A stretch of DNA of 27,867 nucleotides from DATKZS01 sp035527835 [NCBI: bacterium] (GTDB taxonomy: Bacteria; RBG-13-61-14), in contig DATKZS010000120.1 in assembly GCA_035527835.1 (NCBI GenBank), positions 1 through 27,867 of the forward strand. Direction: 5' to 3'. The position numbers and the translations under genes are program-made. Of the stretch, positions 13,596 to 21,435 are shown one piece after another. Numbering within the stretch: the stretch's first letter is position 1; every line of letters begins with the position of its first letter. Below the pieces are notes generated by a model, which was not told the DNA's origin, made no database searches, and saw only the letters and a list, made by a program, of their open reading frames with translations.

Positions 13596-14786
13596 TCATG
13601 CGTCATGCGCTCCCTCCTGGATCTCGCGGACGGTGCGGAAGATGGCGCGGACATTCTCTAATGGCATAGTATACTGCATCATGTGGGTCATGCCAAGAAT
13701 GTGGCGGCCCTTTTTCCCGCCGATCTTGTAGGCTCGGAGGATGGAGTCGCGGAGCTCTTCCGGCGTCATGCTCTCGCCCTGCTGGATGTCAATCCCGGTG
13801 TTGAAGCAGAGCTTGTCGCCGTATTTAGCATACGCCGCGGCGAAGTCGTTTCCGGCCTTGGGCTGGAAGGTCTGGAGGATGTCCACCCCGGCCTCCACGT
13901 AATAGGGCAGGAAGGGCATCTGGTAGCCGCAGGAGTGGAGCATGGCGAGCCCGCCCGCGTCGTGCACGGCCTCCACCAGGCGCCTGAGGTGAGGATAGGT
14001 GAACTCCTTCCACATCGGGATTGAGATCAGCGGCCGGCCGGTGTAGCCGTAGTCGTCGTAAATGAAGACCACGTCCGCGCCGGCCTTGACGCTCCGCCGC
14101 GCGATGCCGATCATGTAGTCGCAAAAGCGCCGCTGAAATGCCTTGATGTCCTCCGGCGCGTCGTAGAGCGCCATCATGAACTGGCTCATCTCCCAGATCT
14201 GGGTGGCGGGCAGGTCCTGGACCCCGAAATTGTCGCTGAAGATGCAGGCCCCGGGATGGCGGGCGCGGAACTTCCGGATGGCGGCGTAGTTCTTATCGTG
14301 GGTCGCGTCGCGGAGCGGCAGGTCGCGGAGCTCGCGCGCGGTCTTGACCGCGGGCTTGATCACTTCGAGGTAAATGCCGCCCATGCCGCGGAGGGCGCCG
14401 AAAACGTCCTTGGCCCGGATGCGTCCGTTCTCGCGGTAGAGCTTGCCCCAGTAGGCCGCGGTGCCGTAGGGAACGTTCGCCATGTCCGCGCCCAGTTCGA
14501 GGAGGTACGAGCTGTTGGCGTAAACCTGCAACAGGAGCGGGAGCGCGTTCCTGGTTTCTTCCTTGAGCCTTAAAAGGCCGGGGCCGTCGGTGAAGCGCTT
14601 CCAGAAGAGCCGCGCCAGAAAATTCCAGGTCCGGCTCCGGCCCGGCTGGAACTCGGCCATCATCTTGCACGCCGCGTGCGGATTGAGCCAGTACATCACG
14701 GGCACCCGGTCCACCGGCAGGCCCTTGACGGCGGCAAGCACGCGCTCGCGGGAGGTCATGCTTGATTTGTTGTTGCTATCACTCAT
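13596..14786 (-). CDS. Uroporphyrinogen-decarboxylase-family protein (methyltransferase-like)
   Basis: 396 residues beginning MSDSNNKSSMTSRERVLAAV. The family's opening pattern 'RERVLAAVKGLPVDRVPV' is clear. Later motifs include FSDNFGVQDL, VFIYDDYGYTGRPLISIPM, MLHSCGYQMPFLPYYVEAG and VDILQTFQPKAGNDF. The HSCG segment and the following 'GVD.LQ' stretch are closer to corrinoid-linked methyltransferases (MtaA/CmuA branch) than to haem-synthesis HemE, which has a different N-terminal signature. In anaerobes such proteins often handle methyl groups from methylamines, methanol or methoxylated aromatics, but no corrinoid protein or activator lies nearby, so the substrate is unknown. No strong Shine-Dalgarno precedes 14786; the Met at residue 10 is an alternative start. 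Confidence 0.85.
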   Translation of the reverse strand: MSDSNNKSSMTSRERVLAAVKGLPVDRVPVMYWLNPHAACKMMAEFQPGRSRTWNFLARLFWKRFTDGPGLLRLKEETRNALPLLLQVYANSSYLLELGADMANVPYGTAAYWGKLYRENGRIRAKDVFGALRGMGGIYLEVIKPAVKTARELRDLPLRDATHDKNYAAIRKFRARHPGACIFSDNFGVQDLPATQIWEMSQFMMALYDAPEDIKAFQRRFCDYMIGIARRSVKAGADVVFIYDDYGYTGRPLISIPMWKEFTYPHLRRLVEAVHDAGGLAMLHSCGYQMPFLPYYVEAGVDILQTFQPKAGNDFAAAYAKYGDKLCFNTGIDIQQGESMTPEELRDSILRAYKIGGKKGRHILGMTHMMQYTMPLENVRAIFRTVREIQEGAHDA

Positions 14787-14858
14787 ATTCGAGAACGGGA
14801 GGGATGTCGCAATCGAATTGTCGTCCCCTTAATCCTTCCCGGCTATCTATGAAGATTC

Positions 14859-15148
14859 GACCTAACCTCACTCTTGGTCCAAAATAGGCCGTAAGAAAAC
14901 CGCCAAGACGCCAAGAGCGCCAAGGATCGCCAAGTAAATCATGATGTTTCTTCGCGGCCCGGCAAAGAACAACTCCGGAGCGTTGGCCCCAACCGGCTTG
15001 GCGAACCGGCCGACGGGAGCGCCAAGCCAGAAACATACGCACCCAAGCCCTCTTAAAATCGTGTTGAAAAATAATCCTTGGCGCTCTTGGCGTCTTGGCG
15101 GTTCTCCGGTACGTTTATTTTGGACAGCACTGACCTAACCTGACTCTT
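14859..15148. repeat. Direct repeat flanking the MITE-like element (possible target-site duplication)
   Basis: GACCTAACCTCACTCTT at 14859-14875 recurs as GACCTAACCTGACTCTT at 15132-15148 with one mismatch, just outside the two ends of the palindromic element. The right copy contains the stop codon of the zinc-ribbon gene. A duplication of about 17 bases is long for a classic transposon but is what would be seen if the element inserted there and the target was copied. Confidence 0.5.
14876..15131 (+). mobile_element. MITE-like palindromic element, copy 1
   Basis: Bases 14900-14927 and 15074-15101 are perfect 28-bp inverted repeats made of the heptamer CGCCAAG repeated (CCGCCAAGACGCCAAGAGCG is the outer part). 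Weaker symmetry continues outward (TCCAAAATA on the left, TATTTTGGA on the right). The element carries no transposase and lies in the 348-base gap between the UroD-family gene and the zinc-ribbon gene. A nearly identical copy in opposite orientation is at 27651-27867. A 65-codon ORF runs through both copies, but its differences are mostly amino-acid-changing, so I do not call it a gene. Confidence 0.75.
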
Positions 15149-16556
15149 CCAGCGCATCGGTGAGCTCGATCACCCCGTCCTCGCCGATGATGTCGGCCTC
15201 GGCGACCAGCTCGGCGAGCTCGGGGAGCTCGGCAAAGCCGGCCCAGGGGTCGCTCTCCCTTTGCACCTCCTCCTGGCCGGTGAGGTTCCCGGTGTTGAAC
15301 AGCTCCTTGATGGTGCCGAGCTTGACCGGCCCCAGGATCAGGCCGTCAGGATAGCGGATGCGGTAGCGGGTGTCAGGGTGCGCCTCGCTGAGAGGCACCA
15401 GGTCCTCGATGATCTCCTCCTCTTCCTTCTCTTGCTCTTCTCCCTCCATCTCGAATTCGGTGCCGACCGCTTCCGGCTCGACGATTTTTTCTTCAGGCGT
15501 GGGAGCGGGAGGAGGAGCGGGCTCGGCGGATGCTTGAGCTTCCGGGGCCGGCGCCTCCGCGGGAGACTCCGCCGGTTTTTCTTCTTTCTTGGTTTGGCCC
15601 CAGTCAATGACCTCGTCCTCTTCTTCATCCACGCCCGGGGCCTGGTCTGCTGCCGGCGGCGCCGGCTCTTGTATTTCAGCTTCCTCCGGAGCGGCGGACT
15701 CCTCGGAGGCGGCCGCTTCGTCGCCGGTATCCTCGGAGGCGGCTGGTTGTTGCTCCTTTTCTTCGGCTTGGGCTTCGGGCGCGGCCTCGGACGATGGAGG
15801 CGTGGGCTCGGCGGGCTCCGGGGCCGGTTCGGGCGGCTCCTCTGCCGGTTCTGTCTCGGCAGGGGCTTGGGGGAGTGGTTCGACAGGCTCGGGCCCGCCG
15901 GCGGCTTCAGCTTTTTCAGGAAGGGGAGGCTCCGGTTTTTCTTCCGTTTTTTCCTCTCCGCCGAATGCGGCCATGAAGGCCTCTTCAACCTTGTCTTCGA
16001 GGCCGGTGGTGTCCATGATCTCTTTCATGTCGGGGAAGAGCTCGGCGAGCTCCGGGAATTTCATGAGCGGTACGTAGTCGGCGCCGTCCTTGGACACCTC
16101 CTCCACTCCCTTGATCCTTTTCTCGCGGGCGAGCACGGCCACGGTGCGGAGCTTGATGGGTCCGAGCACCAGGCCGTCGGCCGAGCGGATGGTGTAGCGG
16201 GACTCCTGGATCTCCGGCGCGGGCGCGGGCGCGGACACGCCGTACTTGTCCTTGACCTTGCTCACCAGCGCGTCAATGCGGCACTGGTAGCAGATCGGGC
16301 TTTTTTCGTTGGCGGGCTTGATGAATTTATTGCCGCATTTGAGGCAGGCTACCTTGACGGTTTCCGCCTTGATCTGCGCCTCGTCCCGGGGCTCGGGCGG
16401 GGGCTGCAGGCCGCCGCCGATCTGCGCGGTGATCTGGTCCACCGAAATGCGGATCAGGTTCTGGCATTTGCCGCATTTGAAGGTGACGGGCTTGCCCGGG
16501 TTCTTCTTGATCGTGATTTTGTACTTTGAGTTACAGTTATCGCACAGGACGAGCAT
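15135..16556 (-). CDS. MJ0042-type zinc-ribbon protein with duplicated C-terminal module
   Basis: 473 residues starting at ATG 16556 (MLVLCDNCNSKYKI), which places the zinc ribbon at the very N-terminus as usual for this family; the frame is open further upstream but into repeat DNA. Ribbon 1: CDNC at ~5-8 and CGKC at ~26-29; ribbon 2: CLKCGNKF and CYQC near 70-90. Then comes a module of ~60 residues (RYTIRSADGLVLGPIKL ... FPELAELFPD), a long Glu/Pro/Ala-rich linker (~200-390), and a second copy of the module at the C-terminus (RYRIRYPDGLILGPVKL ... LPELAELVAE). The module resembles GYF_2-like domains. Such proteins in deltaproteobacteria are often regulatory or motility-associated; no role can be assigned here. 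Confidence 0.82.
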   Translation of the reverse strand: MLVLCDNCNSKYKITIKKNPGKPVTFKCGKCQNLIRISVDQITAQIGGGLQPPPEPRDEAQIKAETVKVACLKCGNKFIKPANEKSPICYQCRIDALVSKVKDKYGVSAPAPAPEIQESRYTIRSADGLVLGPIKLRTVAVLAREKRIKGVEEVSKDGADYVPLMKFPELAELFPDMKEIMDTTGLEDKVEEAFMAAFGGEEKTEEKPEPPLPEKAEAAGGPEPVEPLPQAPAETEPAEEPPEPAPEPAEPTPPSSEAAPEAQAEEKEQQPAASEDTGDEAAASEESAAPEEAEIQEPAPPAADQAPGVDEEEDEVIDWGQTKKEEKPAESPAEAPAPEAQASAEPAPPPAPTPEEKIVEPEAVGTEFEMEGEEQEKEEEEIIEDLVPLSEAHPDTRYRIRYPDGLILGPVKLGTIKELFNTGNLTGQEEVQRESDPWAGFAELPELAELVAEADIIGEDGVIELTDALEESG

Positions 16557-16610
16557 TGATTGCACCAAATATATTAAATAGCAGAGCGGGGCCGGTATTT
16601 CAAATGAAGT

Positions 16611-16692
16611 GGGGCTTGAGGCATGAGGCTTGGGGCTTGAGGCTTGAGGCTTGGGGCTTGGGGCGGAATTCCTGACCTCAAGCCTCACGCCT
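16611..16692. repeat. GGCTTGA/GGCTTGG heptamer array
   Basis: About seven imperfect tandem copies of GGCTTGA or GGCTTGG run from 16611 to 16664, followed by a reverse-oriented stretch (CCTCAAGCCTCACGCC) at 16676-16691, so the array can fold back on itself. It lies in the 147-base gap between divergent genes. A related array lies downstream of the next gene at 19818-19919. Confidence 0.75.
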
Positions 16693-16703
16693 TGGCGACC
16701 ATC

Positions 16704-19700
16704 ATGGAAGGTTCCGCGAACATAAGCAACGATCCATCTCCGGCGCCCGCCGGCCGTCTGCCCGGGGAGGACACGCCGGCGTGGCCGGTTTTCATTTTCC
16801 TGGCCGCGCTTTGCTGGCGCGCATTGAACTCGCTTTACGGCGACACCTATTACGACGGCTTCGCCTACATCATGACCGCGCGCAACATCCTCTCCGGCCA
16901 CCTGGCCACGCCCTACATCTGCCAGGGCATCACCAACCATTACCAGCCCCTTTATCCGCTGCTCATCGCGGCCCTGAATTTCGCGACTCACGACCTCTTC
17001 GCCTCCGCCCGCCTGGTCAACATCCTGGCCGGCTCGCTGCTGGTGTTTCCCGTTTTCGGTCTGGCCCGAGACGTCTTCGGGCGCAAGGCCGCGATCTACG
17101 CCGGGGCCCTGCTCATCATCAACCCCGAGCTGGTGCGGTCGAGCTCGAACGCCTATTCCGAGCCGGTGTACGTGCTCGCGGGCCTCCTGGGAATCTGGTT
17201 TACGTGGCGCGCCCTGGACCGCGATTCCTGGCGCTGGCTCCTCGCGGGGACCGCTATGTTCGTATTGGCGACCTTTGCCCGCTCGCAAGGCGTCTCCGCC
17301 TTTATCGCCGCCATGCTCGGGTTCGCCGCCGTCCGCCTGCTGGCGCGGCGCGGCGGCCAGCGCCAGGCCGCTTCCATGGCTCTCATCGCCTCCGCGCTGT
17401 TTTTCATCATCGTCGTGCCTTCATTCCGATTCATGGAAAGGAACCAGGACAAGGCGCAGGCCGGCGGCAAGGTCGGCCAGGAATTGTACAAGAAAACCCG
17501 GATGTTTCGCGACCCCCAATGGCTGACGTGGGAGCGCAAGCTGGCCCCGAGCGGCGAGAAATTGTATTGGGTGGACATGGCGTCCCAACGCGGACCGCTG
17601 TGGCCGGTCCGGGAAAAACCCGGAGTATACTTCCGGCTGGCGTTGCGGGACCTGCTGGTCTTCACCATCACTCTCTTCTCCAGGCTCTTCCTGCCTCCGC
17701 TCCTTCTCCTGCCCATCGCCGCGCTCCTGCTGCTCGATCTTGCCCGCCGGGATTTCCAGCGCGGCCTCTGCCTGTATTTCGCCGTGATCCTGGCCGGCAC
17801 CGTCCTCTCTTTGGCCCTCATCGCCTCCACCGTCGAGCGTTATCTGCTGTTGGCGGCCCCGCTTTTCCTGGTGCTGGCCGGAGCGGGCATGGCCGCGGTG
17901 GAGCCGCTGATCATCCGAAAGCTTGGCGAGCTCAAAGCGCCGCGCTTTGTCGCGGGCGCCGTCCCCTGGTTCTTCATCCTCGCATCCCTCGTGTTTTACA
18001 ATCAGCCCCGCCTCTCGAGCTATACCAAGCCGCCGATGCGGGACCAGGCCTACCGCCAGGCCGCCGACTGGGCAAGGCCTTTCCTCGACCCCGCCACGAA
18101 AGAGATCATCATGACCTCCAAGCCCGGCGTGCCGGCCTACACCGGCGACTATTTTTACCTCCTCCCCTTCGACGGCCCGGAGCGCGTGGCCCCTTATGCC
18201 CGCCTGCAAAAGGCAGATTTCATCCTCACCGATGATTGGTTCCTCAAGAAGCTCTCCGGTCCCCAGCGCGAGACCTGGCTCAAGGGCAACCTTGCCCGCC
18301 TGGGCCTCAAGCGGCAGGGAAGGATCGGCCTGGTCAACAACAGCAACGAATTCTCCACGATGACGCTCTACAAGGTCGAGAAGGTGTCGCCCGCCGCGCC
18401 CGAGGGCTCGCCGCCCGGCCTGGCCCTGGAAACGATCGAGGCCATGGCGCGGCGGCTCAAGGCCGCCTCCGGAACAGGGCCTACGCCCAAGCCTCACGTC
18501 ATTTTAATCTCGCTCGACACCCTGCGCGCCGACCACCTTAGCTGCTATGGCTATTTCCGCGAAACCTCGCCCAACCTGGACCTGATCGCGGCCCACGGAG
18601 TCAGGTTCACGCAGGCTTTCAGCCAGGCCCCCCGCACCGCCCCCTCCCACATGACCATGTTCACCGGACTCTATCCGTCGCTGCATCACACCCATTTCGC
18701 TTACTCCCGCGATGGGGCTAAAATGACCCCGTTAAGCAAGGACGTCATCACCCTGCCCATGCTTTTCAAGCAGGCCGGCTACGCCACCGCGGCCTGGACC
18801 GGCGGCGGTGAAGTGGTTGCCGAAGCCGGCTTCGGACGCGGCTTTGACGAGGTCCATGAGACCGTGAGCCGGATCTCCACGGAAAAAATGCGCGTGGTCG
18901 CCGAATGGTTCAAGGCCAATGCCGCCAAGCCGTGCTTCATTTTCCTCCACACCTATCAGATCCATGATCCCTATCTGCCACCGCCGCCGTACAACAAAAT
19001 GTTTGACCCTTCCTACCAGGGCTGGGTGGTGGGTGACGAGGATGAAATCGTAGCGCGGGCGGGAAACCACGAGTGGAACTCGCTGCACCGGGCCTTCTGG
19101 GACGGCGCGTTGGACCAGAAAGGCCTGGTCGTTTCCGCCCGGGTCACGCCGCGCGACGTGGACCACCTGATCGCCCTCTACGACGGCAACATCAGGTACA
19201 CCGACCTGGTCCTGGCCGGGTTCTTCCGCGACCTGATTCGGGACGGGCTCCTCGATCACGCCATCGTGGTCATCACCGCCGACCACGGCGAAGAGTTCGC
19301 GGAGCACGGCGGGTTCCTCCATAAAAAACTCTACCAGGAGACTCTCCACGTTCCCCTGATCATCTTCAGCCCCTCACTGTTTCCGGAGGGGAGGGCCGTC
19401 GGTGGCCGCGTCGGCCTCATTGACTTGCCGGAAACCATCCTCCAACTGGCCGGCCTTTCCGTCCCTTCACAGTTCATGGGACGGAGCCTGGAGCCGGCCA
19501 TCGAGGGAGAGGGCGTCTTCGATACCGTCTACAGCGAGGATCCCTGGGCCGTGACCGGCTCATACATCCGGGGGTTGCGCTCACACGGGTACTTTCTTTA
19601 TGACCAGGGCCCAAACATCGAACTCTATGACATCGGCGCCGACCCCATGGAGCGCTTCGACCTGGCCGACGAGCGCAAACCGGTTCTGGCGGCGATGCGC

Positions 19701-19817
19701 CGGGAGCTGGGAGCGTTCGAGAAAATCCTGGCCGAGCGCTCACGCCCGGCCCCGCTCAACGGGCCGGTTTCGGATGAAAACTTGAAGCAGCTCAGGGCTC
19801 TGGGGTATGTCAAGTAA
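16704..19817 (+). CDS. GT-C-like membrane domain fused to alkaline-phosphatase/sulfatase-fold domain
   Basis: 1037 residues from ATG 16704 (MEGSANISN); the earlier in-frame ATG at 16644 lies inside the repeat array. Residues ~20-450 form a polytopic membrane domain of GT-C/RgtA-D type (GDTYYDGFAYIMTARNIL, HYQPLYPLLIAALN), then a periplasmic stretch to ~590. Residues ~598-1037 are a sulfatase/alkaline-phosphatase-superfamily domain: metal-site D605 in SLDTLRADHL, nucleophile region APRTAPSHMTMFTG, D860-H861 in TADHGEEFAEHGGF, and a C-terminal QLRALGYV. The nucleophile position aligned with the sulfatase formylglycine Cys/Ser is Thr645, so this is unlikely to be an ordinary sulfatase; Thr nucleophiles occur in phosphoethanolamine and related phospho-transferases of this fold. 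It may modify a surface glycan. Confidence 0.88.
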   Translation: MEGSANISNDPSPAPAGRLPGEDTPAWPVFIFLAALCWRALNSLYGDTYYDGFAYIMTARNILSGHLATPYICQGITNHYQPLYPLLIAALNFATHDLFASARLVNILAGSLLVFPVFGLARDVFGRKAAIYAGALLIINPELVRSSSNAYSEPVYVLAGLLGIWFTWRALDRDSWRWLLAGTAMFVLATFARSQGVSAFIAAMLGFAAVRLLARRGGQRQAASMALIASALFFIIVVPSFRFMERNQDKAQAGGKVGQELYKKTRMFRDPQWLTWERKLAPSGEKLYWVDMASQRGPLWPVREKPGVYFRLALRDLLVFTITLFSRLFLPPLLLLPIAALLLLDLARRDFQRGLCLYFAVILAGTVLSLALIASTVERYLLLAAPLFLVLAGAGMAAVEPLIIRKLGELKAPRFVAGAVPWFFILASLVFYNQPRLSSYTKPPMRDQAYRQAADWARPFLDPATKEIIMTSKPGVPAYTGDYFYLLPFDGPERVAPYARLQKADFILTDDWFLKKLSGPQRETWLKGNLARLGLKRQGRIGLVNNSNEFSTMTLYKVEKVSPAAPEGSPPGLALETIEAMARRLKAASGTGPTPKPHVILISLDTLRADHLSCYGYFRETSPNLDLIAAHGVRFTQAFSQAPRTAPSHMTMFTGLYPSLHHTHFAYSRDGAKMTPLSKDVITLPMLFKQAGYATAAWTGGGEVVAEAGFGRGFDEVHETVSRISTEKMRVVAEWFKANAAKPCFIFLHTYQIHDPYLPPPPYNKMFDPSYQGWVVGDEDEIVARAGNHEWNSLHRAFWDGALDQKGLVVSARVTPRDVDHLIALYDGNIRYTDLVLAGFFRDLIRDGLLDHAIVVITADHGEEFAEHGGFLHKKLYQETLHVPLIIFSPSLFPEGRAVGGRVGLIDLPETILQLAGLSVPSQFMGRSLEPAIEGEGVFDTVYSEDPWAVTGSYIRGLRSHGYFLYDQGPNIELYDIGADPMERFDLADERKPVLAAMRRELGAFEKILAERSRPAPLNGPVSDENLKQLRALGYVK

Positions 19818-19919
19818 GGCTTGAGGCGTGAGACTTAAGACTTGGGGCTTGAGGCTTGAGACCTGGGGCTTGAGCAAGGGCCTTGAGAACAAGGCGGGCA
19901 TCTCCTCACGCCTCAAGCC
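19818..19919. repeat. GGCTTGA heptamer array with terminal inverted repeat
   Basis: GGCTTGAGGCGTGAG at 19818-19832 is perfectly repeated in reverse complement at 19905-19919. Between them are further degenerate GGCTTGA/GACTTGG units. It begins at the base after the fusion gene's stop codon and belongs to the same sequence family as the array at 16611-16692 before that gene. Confidence 0.8.
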
Positions 19920-19943
19920 CTCACGTAACCCGTCAGACCGGGC

Positions 19944-19972
19944 TTGACATCGTGGGCGCGGAATATTAGACT
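19944..19972 (+). promoter_or_regulatory. Promoter of the Phd/VapC pair
   Basis: TTGACA at 19944-19949 and TAGACT at 19967-19972 with a 17-base spacer. Just downstream, GACT...AGTC half-sites (about 19969-19987) could be the antitoxin operator that gives autoregulation, as is normal for Phd-family antitoxins. Confidence 0.55.
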
Positions 19973-20003
19973 AGTATCAGACCAGTCAAATAAGGAGCCG
20001 ACC

Positions 20004-20243
20004 ATGACGACGGTAGGGGTTTACGAGGCTAAAACCCACCTGGCCCAGTTGCTGGACCGGGTGGCCAAAGGGGAACGAATCACCATCACCCGGCATGGCG
20101 TACCGGTGGCGATTCTCTCGTCGGCGGAGCCCGCGGACCGGAGGCCGGTGCGGGAGGTGATCGAGGAATTGAAGCGTTTCCGCCGGGCCCATCCCCTGAA
20201 GCGTTCCACGATCCGGAAGATGATAGAGGAAGGGAGGGATTGA
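20004..20243 (+). CDS. Phd/YefM-family antitoxin
   Basis: 79 residues; ATG 20004 preceded by AAGGAG. The N-terminal half has the family pattern (VGVYEAKTHLAQLLDRV, GERITITRHGVPVAIL) that forms the DNA-binding dimer; the charged C-terminal part (IEELKRFRRAHPLKRSTI) should wrap and inhibit the toxin. Its TGA overlaps the toxin ATG (TGATG). It would repress its own promoter at 19944-19972 together with the toxin. Confidence 0.92.
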   Translation: MTTVGVYEAKTHLAQLLDRVAKGERITITRHGVPVAILSSAEPADRRPVREVIEELKRFRRAHPLKRSTIRKMIEEGRD

Positions 20244-20662
20244 TGCCGGACCGGTTCGTCGTTGACAGCTCGGTGGTCATGGAGTGGTGTTTTTCGGATG
20301 AGCAGGATGATTACGCGGAGAGGGTGCTGGGAGGCCTTGACCATGACGAGGCGGTGGCGCCGGCGGTCCTGCCGCTCGAGGTGGGCAACGTGCTGGTGGT
20401 GGCGGAGCGGACCAGGCGTCTTTCCAAGGTCGAGGCCAGCCGCTTTCTCGACATGCTTGGCGGCATGCGGCTGACCGTGATTCAGGAAACTCCCCAGAGA
20501 ATGTTCAAGGAGATCGTTGCGCTGGCGCGGGAGCACAACCTCACGACTTACGACGCCTCCTACCTCGATCTTGCCATGCGGCTGGGCCTGCCGCTGGCCA
20601 CCCTGGATGCTTCGCTGTCCCGGGCCGCCAGGAAATGCCAGGTCAAACGCTACCAACCGTGA
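20243..20662 (+). CDS. PIN-domain toxin (VapC family)
   Basis: 139 residues; the ATG shares its A with the antitoxin stop codon (TGATG), so translation is coupled. PIN-domain acidic residues are visible: D8 in FVVDSSVVMEW, a Glu in VLPLEVGNVL, and Asp residues in YDASYLDLAMRLGLPLATLD. VapC toxins are Mg2+-dependent RNases that cut tRNA or rRNA and stop translation; the cognate antitoxin is the Phd-like protein directly upstream. Length and motif order are normal, so it appears intact. Confidence 0.92.
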   Translation: MPDRFVVDSSVVMEWCFSDEQDDYAERVLGGLDHDEAVAPAVLPLEVGNVLVVAERTRRLSKVEASRFLDMLGGMRLTVIQETPQRMFKEIVALAREHNLTTYDASYLDLAMRLGLPLATLDASLSRAARKCQVKRYQP

Positions 20663-20718
20663 GGCCGTTTCCTGCCGGCGGCGGCCATGATATAGTGATT
20701 ATTGAGGTATAGATCTTC

Positions 20719-21405
20719 ATGCCGTTGCTCAGCGTAGTCATGCCGGTGTATAACGAACGCGCGACGCTCGATCAGATCGTGGCGCGGGTGCTGGCCGTGC
20801 CCATTGACAAGGAGCTGATCATGGTTGATGACGGCTCCACCGACGGGACCCGCGACCTGTTGCACAAGCTTGAAGGGAAACCCGGCGTCAAAGTCATCCT
20901 CCACGAGCGCAACCGGGGCAAGGGCGCCGCGCTCCGCACCGGGTTCGCCGCCGCCGCCGGCGACATCGTGATCGTCCAGGACGCGGACCTCGAATACTTT
21001 CCCGAGGAGTTCCCCGAGCTGATCGAGCCCATCGTCAAGGGATGGGCCGACGTCGTCTTCGGCTCCCGCTTCCTCGGCCGCCGCCACCGCGTCCTCCTTT
21101 ATCACCATTACCTCGCCAACAAGGCCCTCACCTTCCTCTCCAACGTCTTCACCAACCTGAACCTCTCCGACATGGAGACCTGCTACAAGGTCTTCCGCCG
21201 CGAGGTGATCCAGGCGATCCCCTTGAAGCAGGACCGCTTCGGCTTCGAGCCCGAGGTCACGGCCAAGGTCGCCCGCCGCCGGCTCCGGGTCTTCGAGGTC
21301 GCCATCTCCTACAACGGCCGCACCTACGAGGAGGGCAAGAAAATCGGGTTCAAGGACGCTTTGAAGGCGCTGTGGTGCATCATCCGATATTCGTTCTTCG
21401 ATTGA
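20719..21405 (+). CDS. GT2 family glycosyltransferase (polyprenol-phosphate sugar synthase-like)
   Basis: 228 residues, single GT-A domain with no C-terminal membrane segment. It opens [19 protein letters not shown], then [17 protein letters not shown] and the metal-binding DxD-type motif in [14 protein letters not shown]. Also typical are [13 protein letters not shown] and [13 protein letters not shown], features of the DPM1/ArnC-like branch that moves mannose, glucose or a related sugar from a nucleotide onto polyprenyl phosphate at the cytoplasmic membrane face. The GT-C gene 30 bases downstream would be a natural consumer of the product. No good Shine-Dalgarno is seen before ATG 20719; TATAGT at 20691 may be a -10 box. 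Confidence 0.92.
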   Translation: MPLLSVVMPVYNERATLDQIVARVLAVPIDKELIMVDDGSTDGTRDLLHKLEGKPGVKVILHERNRGKGAALRTGFAAAAGDIVIVQDADLEYFPEEFPELIEPIVKGWADVVFGSRFLGRRHRVLLYHHYLANKALTFLSNVFTNLNLSDMETCYKVFRREVIQAIPLKQDRFGFEPEVTAKVARRRLRVFEVAISYNGRTYEEGKKIGFKDALKALWCIIRYSFFD

Positions 21406-21435
21406 AATTCAAGTGAGTTACTCGAAATCGTTCCC

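Noticed and set aside
13596-14786. Calling the UroD-family protein haem-biosynthetic HemE
   Set aside because: The N-terminal signature and the HSCG region fit the corrinoid-methyltransferase-like branch better, and no haem genes are nearby.
14941-15138. 65-codon ORF conserved in both copies of the MITE-like element (second copy 27643-27840, minus)
   Set aside because: Most base differences between the copies change the amino acid, and the frame reads through the terminal repeats; this is repeat similarity, not protein conservation.
16611-16692. CRISPR-like array
   Set aside because: The units are 7 bases with no unique spacers, and there are no cas genes.
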